A stretch of DNA of 64,000 nt. Origin: an uncultured Alphaproteobacteria bacterium. Lineage in GTDB: Bacteria; Pseudomonadota; Alphaproteobacteria; Caulobacterales; Parvularculaceae. Positions 52,458 to 61,353 of the stretch are shown here, piece after piece. Positions within the stretch are counted from its first letter, which is position 1, and every line of letters begins with the position of its first letter. The stretch is from the NCBI GenBank assembly GCA_902826095.1, contig CADEDN010000001.1, positions 248,001-312,000 on the forward strand. The letters are read 5' to 3'. A program made the translations under genes and the position numbers. The notes below the pieces were generated by a model that did no database searches, was not told the DNA's origin, and saw only the letters and a list, made by a program, of their open reading frames with translations.

Positions 52458-52751
52458 ATGGTTAAGGTGAAGGTCGCCGAAATTATTGAAGAAAAGCTCC
52501 GGGCGGCGTTCGCGCCCCAATTGCTCGAGGTGAAGGATGAATCCCACCTGCATGCGGGGCATGCGGGATCCCGCCCGGGGGGCCAGTCGCATTTCCGCCT
52601 GCTGATCGTCTCGCAAGGCTTTGAAGGCCTGCCGCGGGTCGCCCGCCAGCGCGCGGTCAATGATCTCCTGCGCGAGGAGTTGAAGGAGCAAATCCACGCC
52701 CTCGCGATGCGGGCGCTGACGCCGGAAGAATGGGCGCGCGAAGCGACCTAG
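52458..52751 (+). CDS. bolA: BolA family protein
   Basis: 97 residues. KVAEIIEEKLRAAFAPQLLE, DESHLHAGHAGSRPGGQSHF and FRLLIVSQGFEGLPRVARQR are BolA signatures; His in the HAGH region can ligate a [2Fe-2S] cluster with monothiol glutaredoxin. GTG 52446 is a possible start four codons upstream. Confidence 0.92.
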   Translation: MVKVKVAEIIEEKLRAAFAPQLLEVKDESHLHAGHAGSRPGGQSHFRLLIVSQGFEGLPRVARQRAVNDLLREELKEQIHALAMRALTPEEWAREAT

Positions 52752-52780
52752 AATGTCGGGCGACAGAGGACGCGGCCATC

Positions 52781-53380
52781 ATGGATGATCTGGGCTCGGC
52801 GCCGGCGACGCTTGCGCTGATCGGCGTCAATATTCTGATCAGCCTCTATGCGTTCTATGGCGACCGGACTTTCATCAACCAGTTCGCCTTTCAGGTCGCC
52901 GCGGTCCGCGATCTGAAGCAGCACTACCGGATGGTGACGTCGAGCTTCCTGCACGGCAACCTTCCCCATCTCCTCCTCAATATGATGACGCTGTTCTTTT
53001 TCGGACCGGTGGTCGAAGATCAGCTCGGCAAGCTCGGATTTCTCGTCGTCTATTTCGGATCGATCCTGGCGAGCGGCTTCGTATCGCTTCGCGTCAACCG
53101 GAACAATCCGGCCTATTCCTCTGTCGGCGCGTCGGACGCCGCGTCCGGAATCGTGCTTTCCTATTGCTGCTTCTTTCCGTTCAGCAGCCTTTACATCCTG
53201 TTCCTGCCGTTTCCGATCCCGGCGATTTTATACGGCGTCCTGTTCATTGCGATCTCGGCGCAGCTGATGGAGCGTTCCAATCGCGTGATCGCGCATGAGG
53301 GCCATCTCGGCGGCGCGCTCGCAGGCGCGGCGCTGACAGTGCTGATGCGCCCCGACGTTTTGACGCGCCTTTTCAGCTGA
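52781..53380 (+). CDS. Rhomboid family intramembrane protease
   Basis: 199 residues, about six helices. SFLHGNLPHLLLNMMTLFFF holds the rhomboid HxxxxHxxxN element; the catalytic Ser is 118 in SSVGASDAASG and the His 175 in AHEGHLGGALAG. The Gly after the catalytic Ser is replaced by Asp (GASD instead of GASG). It probably cleaves single-span membrane proteins. Confidence 0.87.
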   Translation: MDDLGSAPATLALIGVNILISLYAFYGDRTFINQFAFQVAAVRDLKQHYRMVTSSFLHGNLPHLLLNMMTLFFFGPVVEDQLGKLGFLVVYFGSILASGFVSLRVNRNNPAYSSVGASDAASGIVLSYCCFFPFSSLYILFLPFPIPAILYGVLFIAISAQLMERSNRVIAHEGHLGGALAGAALTVLMRPDVLTRLFS

Positions 53381-53440
53381 TTTTGCGCCGCCGTCGCCCG
53401 ATGCTATGCTGACCGTTCAAGATCAAGTGAGGACAAATCA

Positions 53441-53944
53441 ATGCGGAAACTGACGATTTTGGCGGCGCTCTTGACGATCGCCGCCTGTGCGACGGCGGTC
53501 GGCACGGCCTATGCGCCGGCGGATCGCCAGGGCTACGGCTATGTCGCGACGCGCATCGAGGGCGACCGTTTCCGCGTTTCGTTCGCGGGCGACGGCGCGA
53601 CGCCCGCCGATGTCGTTGAAGATTACGCCCTCCTTCGCGCCGCCGAGATCGCGGTTGAAAACGGCTATGACTGGTTTCGGGTCGTCGGCCGGTCGCTCGA
53701 CGAGCGCGAAAAAGGCGGCGTCGGTCTTGGCGCCGGCGTCGGCGGCGGCGGGCGCAATGTCGGCGTCGGCGTCGGCGGCAATCTTGGAACCGTCGGCGCG
53801 CGCAAATTCTACACCGCCAATCTTGAAGTCCTTTATGGCAAGGGCGAGAAGCCGCAAGGCGACGATCGCGGCGAAGTCTATGACGCGCGGTCGGTGATCG
53901 AGACGATCAGAGCCCGGATGCCGGCGCCGGCGGCGGCGCAATGA
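53441..53944 (+). CDS. CC0125/CC1285-type lipoprotein
   Basis: 167 residues. TILAALLTIAACATA is a lipobox. APADRQGYGYVATRIEGDRF, LLRAAEIAVENGYDWFRVV and a Gly/Val-rich stretch (GVGGGGRNVGVGVGG) fit a Caulobacter lipoprotein family of unknown role. A GCTATGCT -10-like element is near 53403. Its stop overlaps the cupin start. Confidence 0.83.
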   Translation: MRKLTILAALLTIAACATAVGTAYAPADRQGYGYVATRIEGDRFRVSFAGDGATPADVVEDYALLRAAEIAVENGYDWFRVVGRSLDEREKGGVGLGAGVGGGGRNVGVGVGGNLGTVGARKFYTANLEVLYGKGEKPQGDDRGEVYDARSVIETIRARMPAPAAAQ

Positions 53945-54480
53945 TCTGGGACGCGCTCCGGCGGATCGTCACGGAAAACGACAAGGCGGGCCGCTCTTTC
54001 GTGAAGATCGACGACCGCGCGGCGAAGGTCCTTGCGGTCGACGAAGCGGGCCTTGCTGAAATCTGGACGGCGGCGCTCGGCCAAACTCTCTTCGACGGCG
54101 CCGATCGCTTAAAGTCGGAGGATGTCCGGCTCGAACCCGCGCCGGGCGCGGTCAAAGTGCGCTGGTTCACCATATCGCCGGAAAATTCGACGATGTCGCC
54201 GGCCGAAAAGGATCAGCAGGCGGCGTTTGCGTTCGCCGCCTGCGGCGCTTCTCACGCGCGCGTCGACACGGCGCGCCATCCGATGATGCACAAGACCGGG
54301 ACGCTCGATGTGATTGTTCTTGTGAAGGGCGCTGTCGATCTGCTGCTTGACTCCGGCGACGCGAAATCCCTGAAGCCCGGCGACATCGTCATCCAGCGCG
54401 CGACCAATCACGCCTGGGTCAACCGAGGGAAAGAGACCGCGCTGCTAGTCGCGGTATTGATCAGCGCTGACAGGAAATAG
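53941..54480 (+). CDS. Cupin-domain protein
   Basis: 179 residues. The cupin barrel is in the C-terminal half: DTARHPMMHKTGTLDVIVLV, KGAVDLLLD, LKPGDIVIQRATNHAWVNRG. The metal-binding His pattern is partly kept. Substrate unknown. Starts within the lipoprotein stop (ATGA) and ends 1 nt before the next gene. Confidence 0.8.
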   Translation: MIWDALRRIVTENDKAGRSFVKIDDRAAKVLAVDEAGLAEIWTAALGQTLFDGADRLKSEDVRLEPAPGAVKVRWFTISPENSTMSPAEKDQQAAFAFAACGASHARVDTARHPMMHKTGTLDVIVLVKGAVDLLLDSGDAKSLKPGDIVIQRATNHAWVNRGKETALLVAVLISADRK

Positions 54481-54481
54481 C

Positions 54482-54898
54482 ATGAGAGACGAAAATCTGG
54501 CCGCGGTCTTCAATGAATCGAATGCGCCATTCGCAAAAATGCTCGGCGTCAAGATGACGCTGGCGACAAAAGAGCGGCTGGAGGCGGAACTACTCGTCAC
54601 GCCGGATCACTGCACGATCCCGGCGAGCCTGCATGGCGGCGCGCTCATGGCGTTCGCTGACAATCTCGGCGGCTGCGGCGCGTTCCTCAATATGCCGGAA
54701 GGGATGATGACGACGACCGTCGAAAGCAAGACGAATTTCCTGAGGCCGATCCCCGTCGGACAAAAGGCGCTCGCGGTGACGACGCCTGTTCACATCGGCA
54801 AATCGCTACAGGTCTGGAAGACGGAAATCAGTCGCGAAGACGGGAAGCTCGCGGCTGTCGTCACCCAGACGCAGATGATCCTGCCGATGCGCGGGTAG
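54482..54898 (+). CDS. PaaI-type thioesterase
   Basis: 138 residues, hotdog fold. DHCTIPASLHGGALMAFADN and TNFLRPIPVGQKALAVTTPV are typical; ESKTNFLRPI follows the beta-strand core. Last gene of a three-gene set (lipoprotein, cupin, thioesterase). Its 3' end overlaps the 3' end of rsmA on the other strand by 38 nt. Confidence 0.85.
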   Translation: MRDENLAAVFNESNAPFAKMLGVKMTLATKERLEAELLVTPDHCTIPASLHGGALMAFADNLGGCGAFLNMPEGMMTTTVESKTNFLRPIPVGQKALAVTTPVHIGKSLQVWKTEISREDGKLAAVVTQTQMILPMRG

Positions 54899-55718
54899 AC
54901 GCGAGCTTCAGGAATTCGTCGACGCTCAATTCCTCGGCGCGGCGCGTTGAATCGATTCCGGCGGCGGCGAGGCGCGCTTCCGCCGCGTCTCCCCACAACG
55001 ACTTCATCGACGACCGGAGCATCTTGCGCCGTTGGCCGAAGGCCGCCTGCGTCGCCGCTTCGAGGCCGCGAAAATCGGCGAGCGGGCGTTCCGCCGGGCG
55101 GAAGAGGATGACGCTCGATTGAACTTTCGGCGGCGGCGTAAAGGCGCGCGCCGGCAGGTCGAATGCGCGCGACGGCTGCGACGCCGCCTGCGCGATCACC
55201 GAAAGGCGGCCGTAATCGTCCGACCGCGGCGGCGCGATGATGCGGTCGCCGACTTCCTTCTGGAACATCAGCGCCATCAAGGACCATAGCGGCGGCGCGT
55301 CCTGATGATTGGCGCGCAGCCATTTGATCAGGAGTTCGGTCGAGATGTTGTAGGGAAGATTGGCGACGATCTTGACGACGCGCCCCTTTGCGAGCGCGCG
55401 CTCGTCCGTCTTCAGCGCATCATTTTCGATCAGCGAGAGCTTGCCCGCATAAGCGCCGCCAAGCTCTTCAAGCGCTGCGATGCAGCGACGATCACGCTCG
55501 ATGGCGATCACTTCCGCGCCGGTTTCGAGCAGCGCGCGGGTCAGCCCGCCAGGTCCAGGGCCGACTTCAATGACGAGATCGTCTGGGCCGACGTCAGCGG
55601 CGCGGGCGATTTTTCGGGTGATGTTGAGATCGAGAAGGAAATGCTGGCCGAGCGCTTTCCTGGCGCCAAGGTCATGCCGGGCGATGACGTCGCGCAGCGG
55701 CGGCAGTCCGTCATTCAT
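54861..55718 (-). CDS. rsmA: 16S rRNA dimethyladenosine transferase
   Basis: 285 residues. ARKALGQHFLLDLNITRKIA, SAM-binding VIEVGPGPGGLTRAL and catalytic NLPYNISTELL (the NLPY motif) identify KsgA/RsmA, which dimethylates two adenines of the 16S 3' hairpin. Its start overlaps the pdxA stop (ATGA). Confidence 0.96.
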   Translation of the reverse strand: MNDGLPPLRDVIARHDLGARKALGQHFLLDLNITRKIARAADVGPDDLVIEVGPGPGGLTRALLETGAEVIAIERDRRCIAALEELGGAYAGKLSLIENDALKTDERALAKGRVVKIVANLPYNISTELLIKWLRANHQDAPPLWSLMALMFQKEVGDRIIAPPRSDDYGRLSVIAQAASQPSRAFDLPARAFTPPPKVQSSVILFRPAERPLADFRGLEAATQAAFGQRRKMLRSSMKSLWGDAAEARLAAAGIDSTRRAEELSVDEFLKLASTRASAGSSASG

Positions 55719-56731
55719 TGCGCGGCGCGTCGTGTCGCCGCCATTGACGCGGCGAGCCGGATCGCGGCGATCAAGCTCGACGGATCGGCTGTTCCCTTGC
55801 CGGCGATGTCGAGCGCCGTGCCGTGGTCCGGCGATGTCCTGATGATCGGCAGCCCAAGCGTCACATTGACCGCATCGTGAAACGCCAGTGTTTTCGCCGG
55901 AATGAGCGCCTGATCATGAAGCATGCAGAGCGCCGCATCATAGGATTTGCGCGCTTCGGCGTGGAACATCGTGTCGGCGGGAAGCGGCCCGACGACGCTG
56001 ACGCCGAGGCGTCTGAGGCGCTCGATCGCCGGGACGATGATGTCCCGATCTTCGGTCCCGATCGCGCCGCCTTCGCCGGCGTGCGGATTAAGGCCGGAGA
56101 TCGCAAGACGCGGCGCCCCGATGCCAAAATCCTGTTTCAGCGCTTCGACGACAATCATCGATTTGTCGACGATCATTTCCGTCGTCAGCGCTTCGATCGC
56201 CTTGCGCACGGGCAAATGAATGGTCAGCGGAACGCTGCGGAGCGCCGGCCCGGCGATCATCATGACCGAACCAAATCGTCGGCCTTGCGGCATCGGCGTT
56301 CCGGCCGTCAGCGATTCCAGAAACTCCGTGTGGCCGGGGAACCGGAAACCGCCGGCGATGAGGCTCGCTTTCTGGATCGGGTTGGTGACCACGGCGGCCG
56401 CGCCGCCTGACAGTGCGTAACCGACGGCGCGCTCGATCGAGGCGATGACGCAGGGCGCGGACGCTGCGGCCGCTTTTCCAGCCGTCGCGGAAACGGGCAT
56501 TTCAAGATCGATGACAGGCAACGCCCTGACGAATGCGCGCCCGGCGTCGCTCGGGGCGCTGATCGCTGAAACCGGGAAGGGCGCTCTTGCATAGACCGCC
56601 GGGTCGGCGATTGCGAAGAACGCTGGTCCGGAAACGCGCAGCGCTTCATACGCCTTGATCGTGATTTCCGGTCCGACGCCGCCCGGTTCGCCCATGGTGA
56701 GCGCGATCGGCGGACCGGGATTGGGGGACAT
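55715..56731 (-). CDS. pdxA: 4-hydroxythreonine-4-phosphate dehydrogenase
   Basis: 338 residues. IALTMGEPGGVGPEI at the N-terminus, FPGHTEFLESLTAGTPMPQG (metal His) and ISGLNPHAGEGGAIGTEDRD are PdxA hallmarks. It acts in the long pyridoxal-phosphate pathway. It lies 11 nt after surA in the classic surA-pdxA-rsmA order. Confidence 0.96.
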   Translation of the reverse strand: MSPNPGPPIALTMGEPGGVGPEITIKAYEALRVSGPAFFAIADPAVYARAPFPVSAISAPSDAGRAFVRALPVIDLEMPVSATAGKAAAASAPCVIASIERAVGYALSGGAAAVVTNPIQKASLIAGGFRFPGHTEFLESLTAGTPMPQGRRFGSVMMIAGPALRSVPLTIHLPVRKAIEALTTEMIVDKSMIVVEALKQDFGIGAPRLAISGLNPHAGEGGAIGTEDRDIIVPAIERLRRLGVSVVGPLPADTMFHAEARKSYDAALCMLHDQALIPAKTLAFHDAVNVTLGLPIIRTSPDHGTALDIAGKGTADPSSLIAAIRLAASMAATRRAAQ

Positions 56732-56742
56732 CCGGCGCGCGC

Positions 56743-58119
56743 CTAGCCTTGCGTCGCAGCCGCCGCCGATCGCCGCTCCTGTTCGACCTCAGCCGGCGAT
56801 TTCAACCGGATGTCGACGGTCGACTTGCGTTCGACATCGCGCAGATATTGCTGCGCGATGCGCTCAAGCTGGCGATTGTAGAGCCGATCCTCGATCGCTT
56901 CGCGCGAGGGAATGCCGAGGCCTTCGTCGACCTCGCAGGCAAGAAGAACGTGCAAGGCGTCGTCAGCCTCGACGATCTCGCTGAGCTCGCCGCGCCGCAG
57001 GCTCTCGACGGCTGGGCGGAACCGTTCATCAATCGACGCCAAAGTCGCGTTTTCGATCATCGCGACGCCGACGTCCGCGCCGAGATCCTGCCGCAGCGTT
57101 CGGCCGCCGGCGCAGGCCTCGGATGTCTTCAGCTTCTCAAGCGCTGTCCGCGCCGCCGCGCGGCCTGTCGAAATCGGCGTTGATGCAAAGGCGAGTGTCC
57201 ATGTCATTTCGCCCTGCTTGACGGCCGCGCGCTTGTCGCGAACGGCGAGGATCATGAAGGCGCCTTCGGACGGAATCGGATTGGTGACGGCGCCGACCGG
57301 CAGTTGGCGAACCGCTTCATCGAGTTCAGCGGGAAGCTCGCCGGCGCGCACCCAGCCCATGTCGCCGCCGCCGGCGGCGGTGGTGCAGGCCGAAAATTGC
57401 TGCGCGATGACGGCGAAGGGAACGCCCTTGCGCATCTGCTCAAGGAGCTGCATGCCGCCTTCATAATAGGCCTGCGCCTGATCGGGCGAGGGCACGGGAA
57501 TGCAGATTTCGGAAATCAACGTCTGTTCTTGCGTCGCGTCGGCGCGCATCCGCGCGATCGTCGTTTCGACTTCGTCGTCGCTGACCCGCACGCGCTTGCC
57601 ATAGCGCCCCTGCACGATCCGCGGCCAAACGATCTGCGATTCAAGCTGCGATTTCAACGTGTCGATCGAAATCCCATCGGCCTTGAGCGCGCTTTCAAGC
57701 TGTTCAACGGTGAGGCCGGCCTGGCCGGCCATGCCGCGAAGCTGGCTGGCGACTTCGCCTTCTTCGGGTTTGACGTCGAATTCCTTGGCTTCTTGAAACT
57801 TCAATTGCTCCTCGACGAGGTCGCGGATGGCTTGACGTTGCAATTGCGGCAGCATTTGCGACGTGATGCGCCCGCCCGCCGACATCAGCATCAGCTTCAT
57901 GCGCTGCTGGACGTCAAAGGTGGTGATGACCTTGTCGTTAACGATCGCCGCGACGGCGCTCGCCGGGCCCTTATAGGTCTCGGGAATGCCCTTGCGGTCG
58001 TCGGCCGGCCTTTGAGCAAGGGCCGCCCCGGCGAAACACGCCGCTGCAACCATCCCAAAGGCTGTTGATCTGAATAGGGAATCCGCTGTTTTTCCGCTCA
58101 CGCGCAACTGCTCCAACAC
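56743..58119 (-). CDS. surA: Periplasmic chaperone SurA (parvulin)
   Basis: 458 residues from GTG 58119, after AGGCGGG. A signal peptide ends at AALAQRPADD. The SurA N-domain (ASAVAAIVNDKVITTFDVQQ) is followed by one parvulin domain (GGGDMGWVRAGELPAELDEA) and a C-terminal helix set. It assists outer-membrane protein folding, including LptD encoded upstream. Confidence 0.9.
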   Translation of the reverse strand: MLEQLRVSGKTADSLFRSTAFGMVAAACFAGAALAQRPADDRKGIPETYKGPASAVAAIVNDKVITTFDVQQRMKLMLMSAGGRITSQMLPQLQRQAIRDLVEEQLKFQEAKEFDVKPEEGEVASQLRGMAGQAGLTVEQLESALKADGISIDTLKSQLESQIVWPRIVQGRYGKRVRVSDDEVETTIARMRADATQEQTLISEICIPVPSPDQAQAYYEGGMQLLEQMRKGVPFAVIAQQFSACTTAAGGGDMGWVRAGELPAELDEAVRQLPVGAVTNPIPSEGAFMILAVRDKRAAVKQGEMTWTLAFASTPISTGRAAARTALEKLKTSEACAGGRTLRQDLGADVGVAMIENATLASIDERFRPAVESLRRGELSEIVEADDALHVLLACEVDEGLGIPSREAIEDRLYNRQLERIAQQYLRDVERKSTVDIRLKSPAEVEQERRSAAAATQG

Positions 58120-58231
58120 GCCTGACCCGCCTTTCAATAGCTGACTCGGCGGTAGGCCTCGACCCCCGATCTCGCGCGGAAAATAGACGAAATTGGGGTG
58201 GGCGCAACCGAGGGGCGCCAAGGGTTGGCGC

Positions 58232-58807
58232 CTATTCTCGATCAAGGCGCTGAGTTCGGGCCCACAGCGAGCTTGGAGCGCTGCCGCTGGCTTGCGTTTT
58301 GCGCGCAGCCGCAATCATCAGCACGACGCCTGCAATAAGGCCGATGAAGCCGCCTAGGTAGGAATAATTGTGCATCGTTCCGGCCCGAGCGAAAGCGACT
58401 GGGTCTTCCACGGACCGGCCAGCCATCCAAAGCGGCAAATGTTGCTCATCGATCAGCACGAAGCTGAACGCCAACGCCGCCAAGCCTATCAGCATCGCCG
58501 TTGATACAACCAGTATCGCAGAACGAACATACGCACGGCAAAACTCGCTGATTCCGCGAACGAAGAGCCCGGCGATGTAAATGGGCGATCCAATCAGAAT
58601 GCCCATCCACCACGAGGCATTCCACCCGACGATGCTTGCCCCGAGCCGATTGCGTAGTGTTGGATCGATCGCGAACTGAATGAATTTGAAGTCGTGATAA
58701 TAGCTGGGCGCTATGGTGTACGAAATCTGATCGTGCACCGCCCCGTAGGCGCCTGCAAGGATGCAGGCGAACGCAAGTGAAATCGGAAGTAGAGCAAGAC
58801 GGGTCAC
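58232..58807 (-). CDS. Hypothetical membrane protein, 191 aa
   Basis: Four hydrophobic helices: near 5-22, 65-82, 95-118 and 146-166. No family recognised. It lies between surA and lptD, which are usually neighbours, and its codons look less GC-rich than theirs (many AAT, ATA, TTG). It may be a late insertion. The stop lies 112 nt before surA. Confidence 0.6.
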   Translation of the reverse strand: MTRLALLPISLAFACILAGAYGAVHDQISYTIAPSYYHDFKFIQFAIDPTLRNRLGASIVGWNASWWMGILIGSPIYIAGLFVRGISEFCRAYVRSAILVVSTAMLIGLAALAFSFVLIDEQHLPLWMAGRSVEDPVAFARAGTMHNYSYLGGFIGLIAGVVLMIAAARKTQASGSAPSSLWARTQRLDRE

Positions 58808-58849
58808 AGCCGAAGCAAGATTATTGATCTTGAAAGCGCCATAACAGCT

Positions 58850-61258
58850 CTAGTTCACCAGCGAGCGCAAGGTGAATCGCACAAGGAACGCTTCGTCGGG
58901 TTCAAGGCCCTGGTCTTGCGTCCGGTCGCGCCGGTAAGTCAGTTCAAACAGCGAGCACTCATCCTCGTAGCCGAGAATGAAATCCTGGCGAATGGTGCCG
59001 TTCCTCGGCACTTGCTGATTGAAGGTCGGCGACAAGGGATCGGTGTCGAGGCGCGTTCCCGGATTGAGGTTTTCGCGCCAGCCGACGCCGGTGTACCAAT
59101 TTTTCGTCAGCTTGAAGTTCATCCGGGCGTTCAGCTCCTCGCGTCGCCGTTCGCCGCCGATCGAGACTTCGTCGTCGAGGCGCACATAGCTCGCATTGCC
59201 CCTAAAGCGCCAGTAATTGAGATAGATCATCGACTCGGCGCGCTTCAGCGATCCGTCGTCATCGGCGATCCGGAACCGGTTTTCGACGCCGACAATATTC
59301 TTGTAGCGGATGTTCAGTGAGCCGACATAATCGGAGCTTTCGTCGCCAAGGCCGGTCGATCGGTCGAAGGCGGCCGATTCCTGGAGGCGAAACTGCTGCC
59401 CGATTTCGCCTTCAAGCGTGATCCCGTTGTCGAAGACCGCCGCCGCCGCGACGCCGGCGTTCATGCGCTGACCGTCCTCGAAAGCGTCAAAGCCTGTCGA
59501 TTTGTTGAATTGGAAGAGGCCCGCGTAATCGAACTCGACGCTCTGCGAATCCTCATTGATGATGTCGGCGCCGTTGCGGTTCGTCGGGCTCGCGACAAGC
59601 TGCACCCGCGGCTCGATGAAGAGGCGCGCGCCCTCCATGCGCCGCGTCAGCGGATACGACCATTCGACGCCGACCGACGGCGCAAAGCGCCCGTTAAGCC
59701 GATTGTCGTCGGCGATCGGCTGCTGGTTCTCGGTTCCTTCATTGAGGTCTTCATAACGGAAGAGATCGCCGCGAAGCTCGGCGAAGGCGTTGAGCCGGTG
59801 CCCGCCCGCGGTGATGTGTTCTTTCTCCCAAAGCGCGCTCGCCGTCAGGCGCCGCGTGTCGACGCCGCTCGTGCGCTGGAGCGACGCGAAGTTGAAATTG
59901 AGGCGCGCCGTCCCGCCGATTTCCGGCGGCGCAAATTCATGGCGGAAATCGATGACAGGCAAGACATAGGGCGTCACACGCGCCACATCCGGCCCCTCGA
60001 CAGCGAGCGGATCGATGGTCTGCCGGATCTGATTGCAATTGGCGGCGGAAATGACGAGGCGCTCGCCGGTTGGAAGATCGCAGATCGTCGTCGTGCGCAG
60101 TTCCTGGAACGTGTAGCTGTCGATGCGCAGCTGGGTCTTCGAATCGCCCCAACGCAAATAGGAATTGCTTCTCAGCCGGTTTGTCAGCGATGTGTCGAGC
60201 TCCTTTCGCAGATCGCCGCGCCGCTGCACGTCGTAGCGCCGCAGGTAGGTGTCGTCGGACGCGCGTTCGACATCGTAACCGATCCGCAAGCGGTCGCTGA
60301 AATCGCGATAGCCTTTGGCGAAGACATGCCACCGTTTGCCGGGGACGTCGACTTCAGTCGGATCGGGCTCATAGTCGATGAAGCCGCCCTGCAACACCTG
60401 ATAGCCGTGGTCGTCGCGCCGGCGGTACTCGCCCTGCCAGAGGACGCCGTCGTTCGACGTGTATTTTGGGTAGAACGTCGCGTCCTGGTGATTTGATATC
60501 GCGAGGTAATAGGGGATCTCGACATTAAATCCGAGGCGGGAGGACGCGCCGATCAGCGGCGTCAGGAATCCGGATTGGCGTTCGACGGACGGATCGGGCG
60601 CCTGCAGGAACGGCGCATAAAGGATCGGAACGCCCTTGATTTCGAAAAACGCGTGATGGAATCGAACGACCTTTCGTTCCTCGTCGCGCGTCACTCTAAG
60701 GGCCTTGACGCGCCAGGTCGGCGTTTTGCCGTCGCCTTCCGCGTCGCAGACATTGCAGGCGGTATAGACGGCGTTCTTGAGGCGAGTCCGCGCGCCTTGC
60801 TCCCGCACAGCCGAGTCGGCGGCGAGGCGGGTTTTTTCTTCAAGGATCGCGCTGAAATTTTCAGCGATGCCGTCGCGAAGATCGCCCGTCAGTTCGACGC
60901 GCCCGGCGAACGCCGTCTCCAGATGTTCGTCAGTGATCGACACATTGCCCTCGGCGACGACAATGTCCGTCGCCGGGTCATAAATCAGCTTGTCCGCCCG
61001 CAGGTATCGCTCGCCGAAATAGGCGCGAACATTGCCTTCCGCGACAATCGGCGATTCGTCCTTTTCGCGCGTGACGGTTTCCGCTTCGAACAGGATGCGT
61101 TCGCGCTCCGGCGCCGCGGCCTGCGTCGCCGCCCCGGCTCGTTCGCCGACCGACGGATCTGCCGCCGGCTGGGCCGCCGCACGCCCGAACGCCGCGCCGC
61201 ACGCGCCAACGAGCGCCGACGTCGCCAGAAGGCGCGCGATCAATCGGGACGGAAACAA
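58850..61258 (-). CDS. lptD: LPS-assembly protein LptD
   Basis: 802 residues. A signal peptide is followed by the OstA/LptA-like N-domain (PIVAEGNVRAYFGERYLRAD, DIVVAEGNVSITD), then a beta barrel ending RFTLRSLVN with a C-terminal pattern of outer-membrane proteins. Cys residues in CNVCDAEG and TICDLPTG may form the disulfides needed for maturation. It inserts LPS into the outer leaflet. Confidence 0.93.
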   Translation of the reverse strand: MFPSRLIARLLATSALVGACGAAFGRAAAQPAADPSVGERAGAATQAAAPERERILFEAETVTREKDESPIVAEGNVRAYFGERYLRADKLIYDPATDIVVAEGNVSITDEHLETAFAGRVELTGDLRDGIAENFSAILEEKTRLAADSAVREQGARTRLKNAVYTACNVCDAEGDGKTPTWRVKALRVTRDEERKVVRFHHAFFEIKGVPILYAPFLQAPDPSVERQSGFLTPLIGASSRLGFNVEIPYYLAISNHQDATFYPKYTSNDGVLWQGEYRRRDDHGYQVLQGGFIDYEPDPTEVDVPGKRWHVFAKGYRDFSDRLRIGYDVERASDDTYLRRYDVQRRGDLRKELDTSLTNRLRSNSYLRWGDSKTQLRIDSYTFQELRTTTICDLPTGERLVISAANCNQIRQTIDPLAVEGPDVARVTPYVLPVIDFRHEFAPPEIGGTARLNFNFASLQRTSGVDTRRLTASALWEKEHITAGGHRLNAFAELRGDLFRYEDLNEGTENQQPIADDNRLNGRFAPSVGVEWSYPLTRRMEGARLFIEPRVQLVASPTNRNGADIINEDSQSVEFDYAGLFQFNKSTGFDAFEDGQRMNAGVAAAAVFDNGITLEGEIGQQFRLQESAAFDRSTGLGDESSDYVGSLNIRYKNIVGVENRFRIADDDGSLKRAESMIYLNYWRFRGNASYVRLDDEVSIGGERRREELNARMNFKLTKNWYTGVGWRENLNPGTRLDTDPLSPTFNQQVPRNGTIRQDFILGYEDECSLFELTYRRDRTQDQGLEPDEAFLVRFTLRSLVN

Positions 61259-61353
61259 AAAACCTCCGGCGCAGCGGCCCTAGAAAACCCAAGAACTTCG
61301 CATGGTTAGCTGAGCCGTTCCGGTTGGTCCATGGGGCGGCGGGAAAGGCCCCA

